A stretch of 64,000 bases of DNA, from assembly GCF_965200405.1 (NCBI RefSeq), contig NZ_OZ241356.1, positions 310,001 to 374,000 of the forward strand, in the 5' to 3' direction. Below are positions 34,663 to 43,948 of the stretch, piece after piece. Within the stretch, counting starts at the first letter, position 1. Each line of letters opens with the position of its first letter. The notes beneath the pieces were generated by a model. The model was not told the DNA's origin and did not search any database. It was given only the letters and a program-made list of their open reading frames with translations. The translations under genes were made by a program, and so were the position numbers. The stretch is from Glacieibacterium sp965200405 (GTDB lineage Bacteria > Pseudomonadota > Alphaproteobacteria > Sphingomonadales > Sphingomonadaceae).

Positions 34663-34702
34663 CGTACATCTCCTAAGCGACTGTATCTTCAAAACAACAG
34701 TA

Positions 34703-35920
34703 TCAGAATTTCAGCTTAACCTGGTGTCCGTTACGCTCTAATACGACGGTTTGTTCCGCTATCGCGACGAGCCGGTGTCCTGACGGCAGTATCGCGCCGG
34801 GAAAGTAACGAGCCCCGTCGACGGTGACGATATAGGCGGGGTCGCCGCCGACGACGGACGCGACGCGTTTGGTCGCGTCTTGCAGCGTCTTGACCTCGTC
34901 CGGGGCCGACATGCCCTGATCCTCGGCAAACACCAGCTGCTTCAAACCGGGCACGTCGCGGCGGATAAAGCCCTCGATGCGCTTGCGGCCATCGGCGTCC
35001 ATCGGCGCGGTGGTCAGTTCGACGACGCCTGAGCGTAGTGCCCGGGTGCGCGCCTCAACCCCGTTCATACGGGCGACGTCGGCGGTCGAGCGCGCCAGTT
35101 CATCGCCGGTCTCGACCGACATGGTGGCGCGCAGCGCCTTTGCCTCGATCAGCGACTGGACGCGCTGGCGGTCGTTGTCTGTCGGAACGTAGCCGCCGAC
35201 CAGGATGGTGTCGTCGGGGCCGTCCTTGACCGTGACGGTCGAATAGCCGGATGCAATCAGGGCGCGCTGGGTGCGTTCCGCCGCGGTGCCGCCGATGTGC
35301 AGCGCGTCGATCGCCGGCCCGGCGGCGATGACGATGAGGATCGCCAGCACGATGCCAATGATGGCGCGTGGATTGAGCGCACGGCCGAGCCGCCCGCCGC
35401 TGCTGTCGCGCAGGCTGGCACGCCAGCCATCGGCGAGCGAGTTGGCGGCGAGGACAGGCTCGCCCTCCTCCGACGGATTTGGCCGGGTGCTGTCGACGAT
35501 CGAAGTGGCGTCGGTCCAGCGCGCCGACCCGGGATTGCCATAGGCGAAGGCGACATCGCCGATCGCCACCGGCACATAGGCCGGCAGCACCGCCTGGTCG
35601 CCGCTGCGCAGCGTCGAGCCGAGCAACAGCGCCGAGCCGTCGAGCACGGTCAGCCGCGCCACGCCGTCGTCGCCGGTCTCGATCTCGACGGCGCAACCCT
35701 TGGCCGAGGCGTCGCGAACAACGACGTCGTGCCAATATTCATAGCCGATCGAGGCGCGACCGCTGGCCGGCAACGCCGCCTCCGACCCGGCGCGCGTGCC
35801 GTTGAGGACACGCACCACGAGCGACCTTGCATCGGACGCGCTCGCGGGGATCTTGCCGTCGCTGACGACGGCGGGCGGCTTGGTCTCGCCCAGGCCTGGT
35901 GGAGATTCGCTGTCGGCCAT
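34703..35920 (-). CDS. sctD: T3SS inner-membrane ring protein with FHA domain
   Basis: A 405-residue protein. Residues 30-135 form a cytoplasmic FHA-like domain (GRASIGYEYWHDVVVRD, GSTLRSGDQAVLP, PVAIGDVAFAYG). One membrane helix lies at about 186-203. Periplasmic ring-building (BON-like) modules follow to the end: STVTVKDGPDDTILVGGYVPTDNDRQRVQSLIEAKALRATMSVE and FIRRDVPGLKQLVFAED. SctD links the secretin to the inner ring. It follows sctC by 10 nt. Confidence 0.88.
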   Translation of the reverse strand: MADSESPPGLGETKPPAVVSDGKIPASASDARSLVVRVLNGTRAGSEAALPASGRASIGYEYWHDVVVRDASAKGCAVEIETGDDGVARLTVLDGSALLLGSTLRSGDQAVLPAYVPVAIGDVAFAYGNPGSARWTDATSIVDSTRPNPSEEGEPVLAANSLADGWRASLRDSSGGRLGRALNPRAIIGIVLAILIVIAAGPAIDALHIGGTAAERTQRALIASGYSTVTVKDGPDDTILVGGYVPTDNDRQRVQSLIEAKALRATMSVETGDELARSTADVARMNGVEARTRALRSGVVELTTAPMDADGRKRIEGFIRRDVPGLKQLVFAEDQGMSAPDEVKTLQDATKRVASVVGGDPAYIVTVDGARYFPGAILPSGHRLVAIAEQTVVLERNGHQVKLKF

Positions 35921-35930
35921 GCCAGCCGCC

Positions 35931-37745
35931 TCAGCGCGGTGCCATCGGCGGCAGGGTCGGCACGACGGTCACCTGTGTCGCAGCGCGCGAGCCGAGCGTC
36001 ACCAGCCGCGGCGTGATCAGGAACAGCCGCTCGGTCCGGGCGCGGGTCTTCTGCTGCTTCTTGAACAGATTGCCGAGCAGCGGGATGTCGCCGAGCAGCG
36101 GCACCTTGTTGACGTCGTTTGTATCGGTGTCCGCGGTCAGGCCGCCGAGCAAGAGGCTCTCGCCCTCAAGGATCAGCGCCTGGGTGTTGACGCTGGCACG
36201 GTCAACGATCGGGATCGAATCGACGACATCGCCCGACAGGCTGCCGTCCTCGATGCCGACCAGCACCCGGATGCGGGTCTGGCCCTGGTCGCGGAACACC
36301 GAAGGATTTACCCGCAACGTCGTGCCCGCGGTGACGTTGAACAGGTCGACGTTCTGGCGGCCGGCGACGCGAACGTAGAAGGTGCGCGTCCGATCGAACA
36401 CCGCCTCCATGTTGGACATGGTCATGACCTGCGGGCGCGACACGACACGGGCAGCGCCTTTCTGCTCCAGCGCGTTAATCCGCGACAGGAACTCGCGGCC
36501 CGGCCCGATCACCGTGGAAAGTGCGAGGCCGGCAGCGGTCGGCGCGATATCCTGCCCCTGCTGGCGGCGCGACACGCCGAAATTGGGCGTCAGCGCGAGA
36601 TCGGTGGCGTTGCCCTGGCCGAACAGGGCGCCGAAGCCGCCCGAGCCGAAGCGGAAGTCGATGCCGAGCTGGCGCAGCTTGGTGGTGTTGATGTCGATGA
36701 TCGTCGCCTCGATCTCGACGAGCTGCGGCTCGACGTCGATCGCCTTGATCAGCCCTTCATAGGCGGCCATGCGGCTGGGCGCGTCGCGGACGATGATCGC
36801 GTTCATCGTCGGGTTGGCCTCGATCCGCACGACATCGGTGGTCGAGGCCGGGACCGGGCCGTCACTGTCGCCCAAATATTGCTGCGGCTGCTGCTGGACG
36901 CTGCCGACCGGCGGCAGGCCGAGGATCGACGACTGGGTATCGTCGGCCGGAACGCCGGCCAGCCCGGTGCCGCCGACACGCTGCGCCGACTGACGGATCG
37001 GGCGCGAGCCATAGCTGGTCGCGCCATAAGCCGCGCGGTCGCGGGGATCGAGCACCAGCCCGCGTAGGATCGTCGCAACGCCAGGAATGCGGACCTCGCG
37101 CCCACCCGCCGATACCGACGTGTCCTCGGCGCGGGCGTAACGCAGGTAGAAGACGCGGAATTCCAGCGGCACGGTGCGCGGCTCGACGGCGGCGGCACTG
37201 TTGTAGCTCGGCAATCCCTGACCCGGCACGACGCTGCGCGCCAGTTCGGTGATCTGCTCGATGAAGCGCGGCGTGCCGGTGGCGACGACACTGTTGGCCC
37301 CGCCACCGCGGATAAAATTGCGGTCGCCGACGATGCCGAGGCCGGCGACGGCGCGGACCAGTCGCGGGCCACCGTTAGGGCCGGTATCGATGGTTTTGGA
37401 GCTGAGTTCCGACGAGGCGTAGACGTAGACTGCGCTGCCGTCGAAATAGCTGACCAGGTTGAAGGCGCGGGAAACGTCGCGCAGCACCTTGTCGCCGGGG
37501 CCGTTGAAGACGCCGTTGACTGTGCCGGTCAGCGCCGGCGAGGTCACCACGGTCTGCCCGGCCTGGTTGAACAGGTCCTTCAGGAACACCGCGATCGGCT
37601 CGTCGCGAGCGGTGATCGAGACGGCGGGCAGTCCTGACGGCACGGGTGCGGCGACGGACGGTCCCGTAGTCGCGAGCAGGACGCAGCTGGTGGCTGCGAG
37701 CATCTGGTTACGCAATGGAAATCTCCCTTTGTCGCGCTGCATCAT
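35931..37745 (-). CDS. sctC: T3SS outer-membrane secretin
   Basis: A 604-residue secretin with a signal peptide (NQMLAATSCVLLATTGPSVAA). N-domains follow: VSITARDEPIAVFLKDLFNQAGQ, VRAVAGLGIVGDRNFIRGGGANSVVATG, and EANPTMNAIIVRDAPSRMAAYEGLIKAIDVEPQLVEIEATIIDIN. The secretin core contains VSRPQVMTMSNMEAVFD, ILEGESLLLGGLTADTD and KVPLLGDIPLLGNLFKKQQ. It forms the outer-membrane pore. Its presence rules out a flagellum. It overlaps sctV by 4 nt. Confidence 0.95.
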   Translation of the reverse strand: MMQRDKGRFPLRNQMLAATSCVLLATTGPSVAAPVPSGLPAVSITARDEPIAVFLKDLFNQAGQTVVTSPALTGTVNGVFNGPGDKVLRDVSRAFNLVSYFDGSAVYVYASSELSSKTIDTGPNGGPRLVRAVAGLGIVGDRNFIRGGGANSVVATGTPRFIEQITELARSVVPGQGLPSYNSAAAVEPRTVPLEFRVFYLRYARAEDTSVSAGGREVRIPGVATILRGLVLDPRDRAAYGATSYGSRPIRQSAQRVGGTGLAGVPADDTQSSILGLPPVGSVQQQPQQYLGDSDGPVPASTTDVVRIEANPTMNAIIVRDAPSRMAAYEGLIKAIDVEPQLVEIEATIIDINTTKLRQLGIDFRFGSGGFGALFGQGNATDLALTPNFGVSRRQQGQDIAPTAAGLALSTVIGPGREFLSRINALEQKGAARVVSRPQVMTMSNMEAVFDRTRTFYVRVAGRQNVDLFNVTAGTTLRVNPSVFRDQGQTRIRVLVGIEDGSLSGDVVDSIPIVDRASVNTQALILEGESLLLGGLTADTDTNDVNKVPLLGDIPLLGNLFKKQQKTRARTERLFLITPRLVTLGSRAATQVTVVPTLPPMAPR

Positions 37746-39730
37746 TCTGCGGCTAGCGCGCCCGAATTGCCGAGTTGCCTGACGGGCACCCGGATCTGGC
37801 CGACGACCTCGAGCTTGATCGTTGGCGTGAGTTCGTTGAAGGCGAGCACCGGCAGGTCGAACAGGTCGGGCTCGATCAGCTTGCGCAGCGCCCGGCGGAT
37901 GTCGAAGCCGGTCAGCAACACGCTCGCCCCGGTCGAGTGGAAGGCGTCCTGGATCGACGCCACCAGGTCACGCGCCTGGTCGGGCTCGAACGCCAGCCGC
38001 TCGACGCCGTCGACGGTGCGTACCGAGCCGCGGATCATGTCCTCCAGCTCCGACGACACGACCAGCGCCTTGAGCAGCCCGTCGCTGGCATAGGCGCTGA
38101 TCAGGTAGCGCTTGAGGGTGACGCGGGTGATGTCGGCGATGCGCGCCGGCTCGCGCTCCTGCGCCCCGGCCTCGGCAATGCCCTCCAGCACGTCGCGCAT
38201 GCTGCGCAGCGGGACCTCCTCCTCGAGCAGGCGGCGCAACACCTCGGCGATCCGCGTCGTCGGGACGGTGCGGACGGCTTCCTTGACGACCTCGGGATAG
38301 TCGTTGCCGACCTTGTTGAGGATCGCGGTCGCCTCCTGCACGCCCATGAACATCGACAGGTGCCGGCGTAGCGTGTCGCGGACGGTGGCGACCAGTGCCG
38401 CCGCGCCCTCGTCGCCGGCCTCGAACTCGCCGCGACCGATGGCGGTCTCGAACGCGAGCAGGGTCCAGCGTCGCTCCTCGCCAGCGGTTTCGAAGTGGAG
38501 CTGCATCCCCGGCAAAGGTACGCCAACGCGGTATTGCAGCGTGTCGAGCATCGCAGTCAGCGCGACGTTGATCGACGCCGCCTCCACAGCAGTCTGCGGC
38601 ATCTGCAGCTGGAGGAGCAGCGGCACCACCGGCTTCGGCTCGGCAGGCGCTGCGAGCAAAGTCGCGGGCGCCGGCGTCGGGCCGCGCTGGATTTGCGCCT
38701 GCAACGGCGCGACGAAGCGGTCGAAGCGAGGCTTCATGCGAGGGTGGGTCGCGGCGCCGGCGATCATCAGCGCGCCGCCCAGCCCGATGAACACAGGCGC
38801 CGGGAAGCCGGGCACGAAGGCCATCAAAATCGCGATGCCGCCGACGAAGACCAGCACGCGCGGGTTTGCCGCGAGTTGGAAGCGGATCGCCTCGCCGAGG
38901 TGCTGCGAGCGCTCCTCGTCGGTCGAGCGCGTCACCAGCAGACCCGCCGCCATCGCCGCGAGCAGCGCCGGGATCTGCGCGACCAGGCCCTCGCCGATGG
39001 TCAGGATCGAATAGGTGTGCGCCGCATGGCCGAAATCGAGGCCGCGCTGGAAGACGCCGATGGTGATGCCGCCGATCAGGTTGATGACGACGATGACGAT
39101 CGAGGCGATGGCGTCGCCCTTGACGAATTTCATCGCGCCGTCGAGCGACCCGTGCAGCTTCGACTCGAGCTCCAGCGTCCGGCGGCGGCGGCGCGCCTCG
39201 TCCTTGTCGATCAGGCCGGAGCGCAGGTCGGAGTCGATCGACAACTGTTTGCCGGGCATCGAATCGAGCGAAAAGCGCGCCGCGACCTCGGCAACGCGCT
39301 CGGCACCCTTGGCGATGACGATGAACTGGACGACGACGATGATGATGTAGACGACGATGCCGACGACCAGATTGCCGCCCGCCACCATCGTGCCGAACGC
39401 CGTGATGATCTTGCCGGCGTGGGCGTTGAGCAGGATCATTCGCGTCGTACTGACCGATAGCGCCAGCCGGAACAGCGTCGTCACCAGCAGGATCGACGGG
39501 AACGCACTGAAGTCCAGCGGCGTGCGGACGTACAGCGTGGTCAGCAGGAGCAGCACGCCGAAGGTGATGTTGAACGCCACCAGCGTGTCGATCAGCCAGT
39601 ACGGCAGCGGCAGGATCATCAGCGCGATGATCGACACCACGCCCGCGACCAGTATGACGTCGGCAAAGCGGCTGGCGATCGACGAGCGCGCGCCCGGGAC
39701 GCCGATGTTGAGGAAGCGTTCGGCGCTCAT
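37742..39730 (-). CDS. sctV: T3SS export gate protein
   Basis: A 662-residue member of the FHIPEP/FlhA family. The N-terminal half has about eight membrane helices and the signature PFPSILLVTTLFRLALSVSTTRMILLNA in outline (LFRLALSVSTTR). The FHIPEP loop region DSMPGKQLSIDSDLRSGLIDKDEARRRR is intact. The C-terminal cytoplasmic domain (about 350-660) forms the nonameric ring that receives substrates. It overlaps the transglycosylase gene by 4 nt upstream and sctC by 4 nt downstream. Confidence 0.97.
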   Translation of the reverse strand: MSAERFLNIGVPGARSSIASRFADVILVAGVVSIIALMILPLPYWLIDTLVAFNITFGVLLLLTTLYVRTPLDFSAFPSILLVTTLFRLALSVSTTRMILLNAHAGKIITAFGTMVAGGNLVVGIVVYIIIVVVQFIVIAKGAERVAEVAARFSLDSMPGKQLSIDSDLRSGLIDKDEARRRRRTLELESKLHGSLDGAMKFVKGDAIASIVIVVINLIGGITIGVFQRGLDFGHAAHTYSILTIGEGLVAQIPALLAAMAAGLLVTRSTDEERSQHLGEAIRFQLAANPRVLVFVGGIAILMAFVPGFPAPVFIGLGGALMIAGAATHPRMKPRFDRFVAPLQAQIQRGPTPAPATLLAAPAEPKPVVPLLLQLQMPQTAVEAASINVALTAMLDTLQYRVGVPLPGMQLHFETAGEERRWTLLAFETAIGRGEFEAGDEGAAALVATVRDTLRRHLSMFMGVQEATAILNKVGNDYPEVVKEAVRTVPTTRIAEVLRRLLEEEVPLRSMRDVLEGIAEAGAQEREPARIADITRVTLKRYLISAYASDGLLKALVVSSELEDMIRGSVRTVDGVERLAFEPDQARDLVASIQDAFHSTGASVLLTGFDIRRALRKLIEPDLFDLPVLAFNELTPTIKLEVVGQIRVPVRQLGNSGALAAE

Positions 39731-40398
39731 CGCCCGCCCCGCGCGCTGCGGTAGCGCGACATGATGGTGGAGACGTAGTTGCGCGTCTCGGCATAGGGCA
39801 CGGCACGGCCGTAACGCTGCACCGCACCCGGCCCGGCGTTATAGGCGGCGAGCACGGCGGGCACGTCGTTGCCGAAGCGGCCCTGCAATTGCTTGAGGTA
39901 CGAGGCGCCGGTCGACAGGCTGAGCTCCTGGTCGGTCAGCATCATTCGCGGGTCGCGGACGCCGAGGCTCCGGGCGGTGTTGGGCATGACCTGCATCAGG
40001 CCAAGCGCGCCTTTCGAGGAGATTGCGCCGGGCCGATAGGCGGACTCCTTTGCGACGATGGCATGGAGCAGCAGCGGGTCGATTCGGTAGCGTTGCGAGA
40101 CTCGGACGATAGTGTCGCCGCCGGCCGAGCCCCGGCGCGGGCGGGCGTAGCGCGACGCCCGTCTGGCGGGGACGCTGTAGCGGATACCGACGCTGCGCGG
40201 GGTGTCGACAAATGCGGTGGCGGGTGCCTGAACAGCGCCCTCGGTCGCCGCACCGCAGGACAGCGCCGCCTCGCTAAACTTTGCCGAAATTGCCCCGGCG
40301 GAGAGCCCCGCGCAGGCCGCCAGCACAGGCGCCGGACTCAGCCCGACAAGGACGCAGGCGCCCAGCGCACAATAGATCGAGACGCCCCGCAACTGCAC
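39727..40398 (-). CDS. Lytic transglycosylase, T3SS-associated (IpgF/HpaH-like)
   Basis: A 223-residue exported SLT-type enzyme with a signal peptide-like N-terminus (VSIYCALGACVLVGLSPAPVLAAC region). The catalytic domain is at about 105-215. It contains HAIVAKESAYRPGAISSKGALGLMQVMPNTAR with the catalytic Glu in KESAY, and AVLAAYNAGPGAVQRYG. These enzymes open the peptidoglycan layer for injectisome assembly. It is the first gene of the minus-strand apparatus operon, divergent from sctU. Confidence 0.92.
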   Translation of the reverse strand: MQLRGVSIYCALGACVLVGLSPAPVLAACAGLSAGAISAKFSEAALSCGAATEGAVQAPATAFVDTPRSVGIRYSVPARRASRYARPRRGSAGGDTIVRVSQRYRIDPLLLHAIVAKESAYRPGAISSKGALGLMQVMPNTARSLGVRDPRMMLTDQELSLSTGASYLKQLQGRFGNDVPAVLAAYNAGPGAVQRYGRAVPYAETRNYVSTIMSRYRSARGGR

Positions 40399-40647
40399 AT
40401 CGGCTCCACAAGAATTATTCGGAACGAACCTATAACGACTTTGTTAGTTCCACAGTATCGACGCCTCATTGACTGGTTATAAGGTAGGCTCCGTGAATAA
40501 TTTATGTCAAACAGCGCCTTGCAGCTATTCGAAACTTCCGCTCAGCGCCTTCTCTCGCTAGTCTAATATCAAAAGGGGGTGATCGCACCGAACGTCGTGC
40601 GTACCGATCGGGTACATCGTGCGAGAAAACCTGGTTGAGGGGCGGAC

Positions 40648-41766
40648 ATGGCCGAAAAGAATGACGGCGGCGACAAGACCGAAGCACCGACCCAAAAGCG
40701 CATCTCCGATGCGCGTAAAAAGGGTGACGTTGTCAAGTCAAAAGACCTGACTTCGGTGGCGGGATTGTTCGCCTGGCTACTGCTGACGACCTTCGGCGCG
40801 GGCTTTGCCGGTGACCGGCTGGCGGCGCTATTCAACACCAGTTTCGATGCCGTGGCACGCGGCCTGCCGTTCGCCCAGGCGTGGTCCGACATCGGCTTCG
40901 CAGCGTTCTGGCTATTCGTCCTGCTCACCGCAGTAACGATGATTCCTGCGGCGCTGGTCGGCCTGTTTGCCGAGTTCATGCAGACCGGCGCGATCTTCAC
41001 TTTCGAGAAAATGACACCGTCACTCGACAAGCTTAATCCGATCGAGGGGCTGAAGAAGATGTTCAGCATGGACAATGTCGTCGAGCTGGCAAAGACCGTC
41101 GCCAAGGCGTTGTTGATGCTGCTGATCACCTTCCTCGTGCTGCGCGCTTCGCTGCCCGAGATCGTCGCGGGGCTGCCGACCGGCGCGATGCCGACGATGC
41201 AGGGTGTCGGACGGGCTGCGGCGTCGGAAGCGCTGCGCGAAACCGGCACGCTGACGGCGCGCATGCTGATGTGGACGCTGGCGGCCTTCGTCGGCGTCGC
41301 TATCGTCGATATCAGCTGGCAGAAGCACAGCTATACCAAGAAGTTGCGGATGAGCCTGCGCGACATCCGCGACGAGGTGAAGGAGAATGAGGGCGATCCC
41401 TACATTCGCCAGCAGCGCAAGGCGATGCATCAGGAATACGCCAACCAGAACGCGGTCGGTGCCGCCCGCACCGCCAACGTGCTGGTCGTCAATCCGACCC
41501 ACCTGGCGATTGCACTCGACTATGATCCGGAGACCTGCCCGGTGCCGATCGTCGCCGCCAAGGGCGAAGGCCCGCTGGCCCAGGCGATGCGCGAGGCGGC
41601 CGAGTCGGCGGGCGTGCCGATCATCCGCAACATCGACGTGGCGCGCGCGCTGTTCGAGCGCGGCGTCATCAACGACCTAGTGCCGCGCGACATGTTCGAG
41701 GCGATCGCCGAAATCATCCTCTGGGCCCGCAAGGAACGCGACGCGATGATCGAGCGCCGTAAATGA
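40648..41766 (+). CDS. sctU: T3SS export switch protein
   Basis: A 372-residue protein of the FlhB/YscU family. It starts with the family pattern KTEAPTQKRISDARKKGDVVKSKDL, followed by four membrane helices. The cytoplasmic domain begins VKENEGDPYIRQQRKAMHQEY. The autocleavage site NPTH is intact at residues 282-285 (LVVNPTHLAIALDYDP). It controls substrate switching. It is the first gene of the plus-strand apparatus operon; a 249-nt divergent region separates it from the transglycosylase gene. The next gene overlaps by 4 nt. Confidence 0.97.
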   Translation: MAEKNDGGDKTEAPTQKRISDARKKGDVVKSKDLTSVAGLFAWLLLTTFGAGFAGDRLAALFNTSFDAVARGLPFAQAWSDIGFAAFWLFVLLTAVTMIPAALVGLFAEFMQTGAIFTFEKMTPSLDKLNPIEGLKKMFSMDNVVELAKTVAKALLMLLITFLVLRASLPEIVAGLPTGAMPTMQGVGRAAASEALRETGTLTARMLMWTLAAFVGVAIVDISWQKHSYTKKLRMSLRDIRDEVKENEGDPYIRQQRKAMHQEYANQNAVGAARTANVLVVNPTHLAIALDYDPETCPVPIVAAKGEGPLAQAMREAAESAGVPIIRNIDVARALFERGVINDLVPRDMFEAIAEIILWARKERDAMIERRK

Positions 41767-42080
41767 GCGAGACCGGTACCGCTGCGCTCGGCAGCATCCT
41801 CGCCACCGTCCTCGCCCTGGCCTTCGTACTCGGGCTGGCGTGGGGCGCGATCAAACTGCTGAAACTATGGCAGGATCGCAGCATCAGCGGCGCCAGCACC
41901 GGCCCCGCCGGCACCGACCGGGCACTGCGCTTCCTGCGCGCCCTCCCGGTCGGCACGCGCGAGCGGGTGATGCTGATCGAGGCCGAGGGCGAGCGCCTGC
42001 TGATCGGGGTGACGCCCGGCGGCATCACGCTGCTGGCGCGCTGGCCCGAAACCGCTGTGCCACCGGTGGAGCTGCCATGA
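41763..42080 (+). CDS. FliO-like protein within the T3SS operon
   Basis: A 105-residue protein with one N-terminal membrane helix (GSILATVLALAFVLGLAWGAIKLL). A cytoplasmic domain follows whose core, LPVGTRERVMLIEAEGERLLIGVTPGGITLLARWPE, fits the FliO family (LxVGxRxRLxLVEVxGxxLLLGVTxxxIxLL). FliO helps assemble the FliP/Q/R export gate in flagella and is normally absent from non-flagellar systems. It is coupled to sctU and sctQ by ATGA overlaps and stands close before sctR/S/T. A gate-assembly role is inferred. Confidence 0.7.
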   Translation: MSETGTAALGSILATVLALAFVLGLAWGAIKLLKLWQDRSISGASTGPAGTDRALRFLRALPVGTRERVMLIEAEGERLLIGVTPGGITLLARWPETAVPPVELP

Positions 42081-43012
42081 GCCATGCCGCCCTCGCCATG
42101 CGACTGCCGCGGATCGAGCCGCGACTGGCCGCGCTGCAGACCCGCCTGCTGGCCGCGATCGACGGTGCGCCCGCCGGCTCGCTGGCGCTGCACGCCCGGC
42201 TGGCGGACGCCGACGCAGCCGCCGCGATCCGCTTCAGCACACCCGGCGGCGACATCGAGGTCGCGCCGCTGCTGGTCGAGGGCGGCGTGCCGATGCTGCA
42301 CGGCGACGACGGCAAGCCCGATGCGGTCTCGGCACTGGCGACGCTCGCCGGGCTGGAGCCGCTGATCGCGGCGGTCGAGCGCTGCCTTGGTGTTGCGCTC
42401 CGCCCCAGCGGCATCGGTCGCGCCGAGTTGCCCCTGCGCCTCCACGTCGAAGCGCGCGACGCGACCGGCGTCATCCATCACGCCGTCGTCCTCGGCTTCG
42501 ACGAAAGCGCCGGCTTCAGCCCGCCGCCACAGCCCGCCCGCTTCGACGCGTCGATCGGACGGCTGGTCACCGGCTTCAGCTTCCTCGGCGCCGGCCCGAC
42601 CCTCGCCCGCCACCGGATCGAGGCGCTCGCGGTCGGTGACCTCGTCCTGATCGGCGGGCGCGAACTCGCCGGCGCGGTCGAAACCGCCGGTCAGCGATGG
42701 CCCGCGCGCCTCGCCCCCGCCACTGCAACCATAACGATAAACCAAGGGACGCCCCGAGTGAGTGATGCACCAGACGCCAACCTCGACCCAGACCTGCGGC
42801 TCGCGCTGAGCCTGCGCATCGACGGCGGCAGCGTCAGCCTTGCCGACCTGGCGCGGCTGACGCCGGGCAGCGTCCTGCCGCTCGGCATCGCCGGCGCCGC
42901 CATGCCGGTGACGCTGGAGATCGGCGGCGCGGCGGTGGCGACGGGCGAGCTGGTCGCGGTCGGCGAGGCGTACGGCGTGCTGATCACCGGTCGCACCGGC
43001 ACGGTCGGCTAG
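42077..43012 (+). CDS. sctQ: T3SS cytoplasmic ring (C-ring/sorting platform) protein
   Basis: A 311-residue protein from the ATG at 42077, which overlaps the FliO-like stop. The N-terminal two thirds are poorly conserved, as usual. GRLVTGFSFLGAGPTLARHRIEALAVGDLVLIGGRE is a first SpoA-like part. The final 75 residues (LRLALSLRIDGGSVSLADLARLTPGSVLPLGIAGAAMPVTLEIGGAAVATGELVAVGEAYGVLITG in outline) are the second SpoA (FliN-type) domain. An internal GTG with a ribosome site at 42758 could produce the short SctQ-C form. The call combines the SpoA domain and its place before sctR. Confidence 0.88.
   Translation: MSHAALAMRLPRIEPRLAALQTRLLAAIDGAPAGSLALHARLADADAAAAIRFSTPGGDIEVAPLLVEGGVPMLHGDDGKPDAVSALATLAGLEPLIAAVERCLGVALRPSGIGRAELPLRLHVEARDATGVIHHAVVLGFDESAGFSPPPQPARFDASIGRLVTGFSFLGAGPTLARHRIEALAVGDLVLIGGRELAGAVETAGQRWPARLAPATATITINQGTPRVSDAPDANLDPDLRLALSLRIDGGSVSLADLARLTPGSVLPLGIAGAAMPVTLEIGGAAVATGELVAVGEAYGVLITGRTGTVG
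42744..42760 (+). promoter_or_regulatory. Possible internal ribosome site and GTG start for SctQ-C
   Basis: AAGGGA at 42744-42749 precedes an in-frame GTG at 42758-42760 by 8 nt, inside sctQ at the junction between variable part and C-terminal SpoA domain. The product would have about 84 residues. Several injectisomes make a separate SctQ-C from such an internal start. Confidence 0.4.
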
Positions 43013-43015
43013 GTC

Positions 43016-43675
43016 ATGGATCTTTCGACCTTTACCCCCGGCTCGGCGCTTGCGGTCGTCGTCGCGCTGGCGTTGGCACCGTTCTTCGCAGTGATGGTGA
43101 CCTCGTTCACCAAGATCGTCGTGGTGCTCAGCCTGTTGCGCAATGCGCTGGGGCTGCAGCAGGTGCCGCCGAACATCGTCCTCAATGGCTTGGCGCTGGT
43201 CCTGACGCTGTACGTGATGCAGCCCGTCGGCGCGCGCATGGCGGAGGCGGTCGGCGGTCCCAACGGCCTGACCGGAGTGACATCGAGCACCACCAACATG
43301 ATGGAATCGGTCAATCTGGCGAAGGAGCCGCTGCGCGAGTTCCTGCTCAAGCACAGCCGACCCAACGAGCGCGCCTTCTTCCTGCGCACCGCCCAGCGCG
43401 TCGACCCGGCCCGCTCGATCGAGATGAGCGACCGCGACTTCGTCATCGCCGTGCCCGCCTTCGTCGTCAACGAGCTGTCGGTGGCCTTCCAGATCGGCTT
43501 CTTGATCTTCCTGCCGTTCCTGGTCATCGACTTGGTGATCTCCAACATCCTGCTGGCGATGGGCATGATGATGCTGTCGCCGACGACGATCTCCTTGCCG
43601 TTCAAGCTGTTGCTGTTCGTGCTGGTCGATGGCTGGGTCAAGCTCGCCCATGGCCTGGTGCTGAGCTACACATGA
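43016..43675 (+). CDS. sctR: T3SS export gate protein
   Basis: A 219-residue membrane protein of the FliP/YscR family. MVTSFTKIVVVLSLLRNALGLQQVPPNIVLNGLALVLTLYVM is the signature region (key FTKIVVVLSLLRNALG). FVIAVPAFVVNELSVAFQIGFLIFLPFLVIDLVISNILLAMGMMMLSP in outline is the second one (key QIGFLIFLPF). It forms the export gate with SctS and SctT. Three nucleotides separate it from sctQ, and it overlaps sctS by 4 nt. Confidence 0.97.
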   Translation: MDLSTFTPGSALAVVVALALAPFFAVMVTSFTKIVVVLSLLRNALGLQQVPPNIVLNGLALVLTLYVMQPVGARMAEAVGGPNGLTGVTSSTTNMMESVNLAKEPLREFLLKHSRPNERAFFLRTAQRVDPARSIEMSDRDFVIAVPAFVVNELSVAFQIGFLIFLPFLVIDLVISNILLAMGMMMLSPTTISLPFKLLLFVLVDGWVKLAHGLVLSYT

Positions 43676-43944
43676 TCGGCGCAGATGTCGTTTCCCTGAC
43701 CATCGATGCGCTGTGGCTGGTGCTGATCCTGTCGGCGCCACCGATCATCGCCGCGTCGATCGTCGGCTTGCTGGTCGCCATCGTCCAGGCCGCGACCCAG
43801 CTGCAGGAGCAGACGCTTCAATATACGCTGAAATTCATCGCCATCGTCATCACCATCTTCCTGACCGCGTCGCTGCTCGCTGGGTCGCTGTACCGCTTCA
43901 CCGACCGCGTGTTCACCGAGTTCCCGGCGATGGTTCGGCGCTAG
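43672..43944 (+). CDS. sctS: T3SS export gate protein
   Basis: A 90-residue protein of the FliQ/YscS family with two membrane helices. LWLVLILSAPPIIAASIVGLLVAIVQAATQLQEQTLQYTLKFIAI in outline carries the P-x-x-x-A-x-x-x-G and Q-x-x-T-Q-x-Q-E motifs (key VQAATQLQEQT). It is part of the SctR5-S4-T1 gate. Confidence 0.96.
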   Translation: MIGADVVSLTIDALWLVLILSAPPIIAASIVGLLVAIVQAATQLQEQTLQYTLKFIAIVITIFLTASLLAGSLYRFTDRVFTEFPAMVRR

Positions 43945-43948
43945 CAAC

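Noticed and set aside
40399..40647. Operator-like repeat in the divergent promoter of the two apparatus operons
   Set aside because: I looked for TAGTCG-N3-CGACTA here. Only a half-site-like CTAGTCTAATATCA around 40556 is present, too degenerate to count as a fifth copy.
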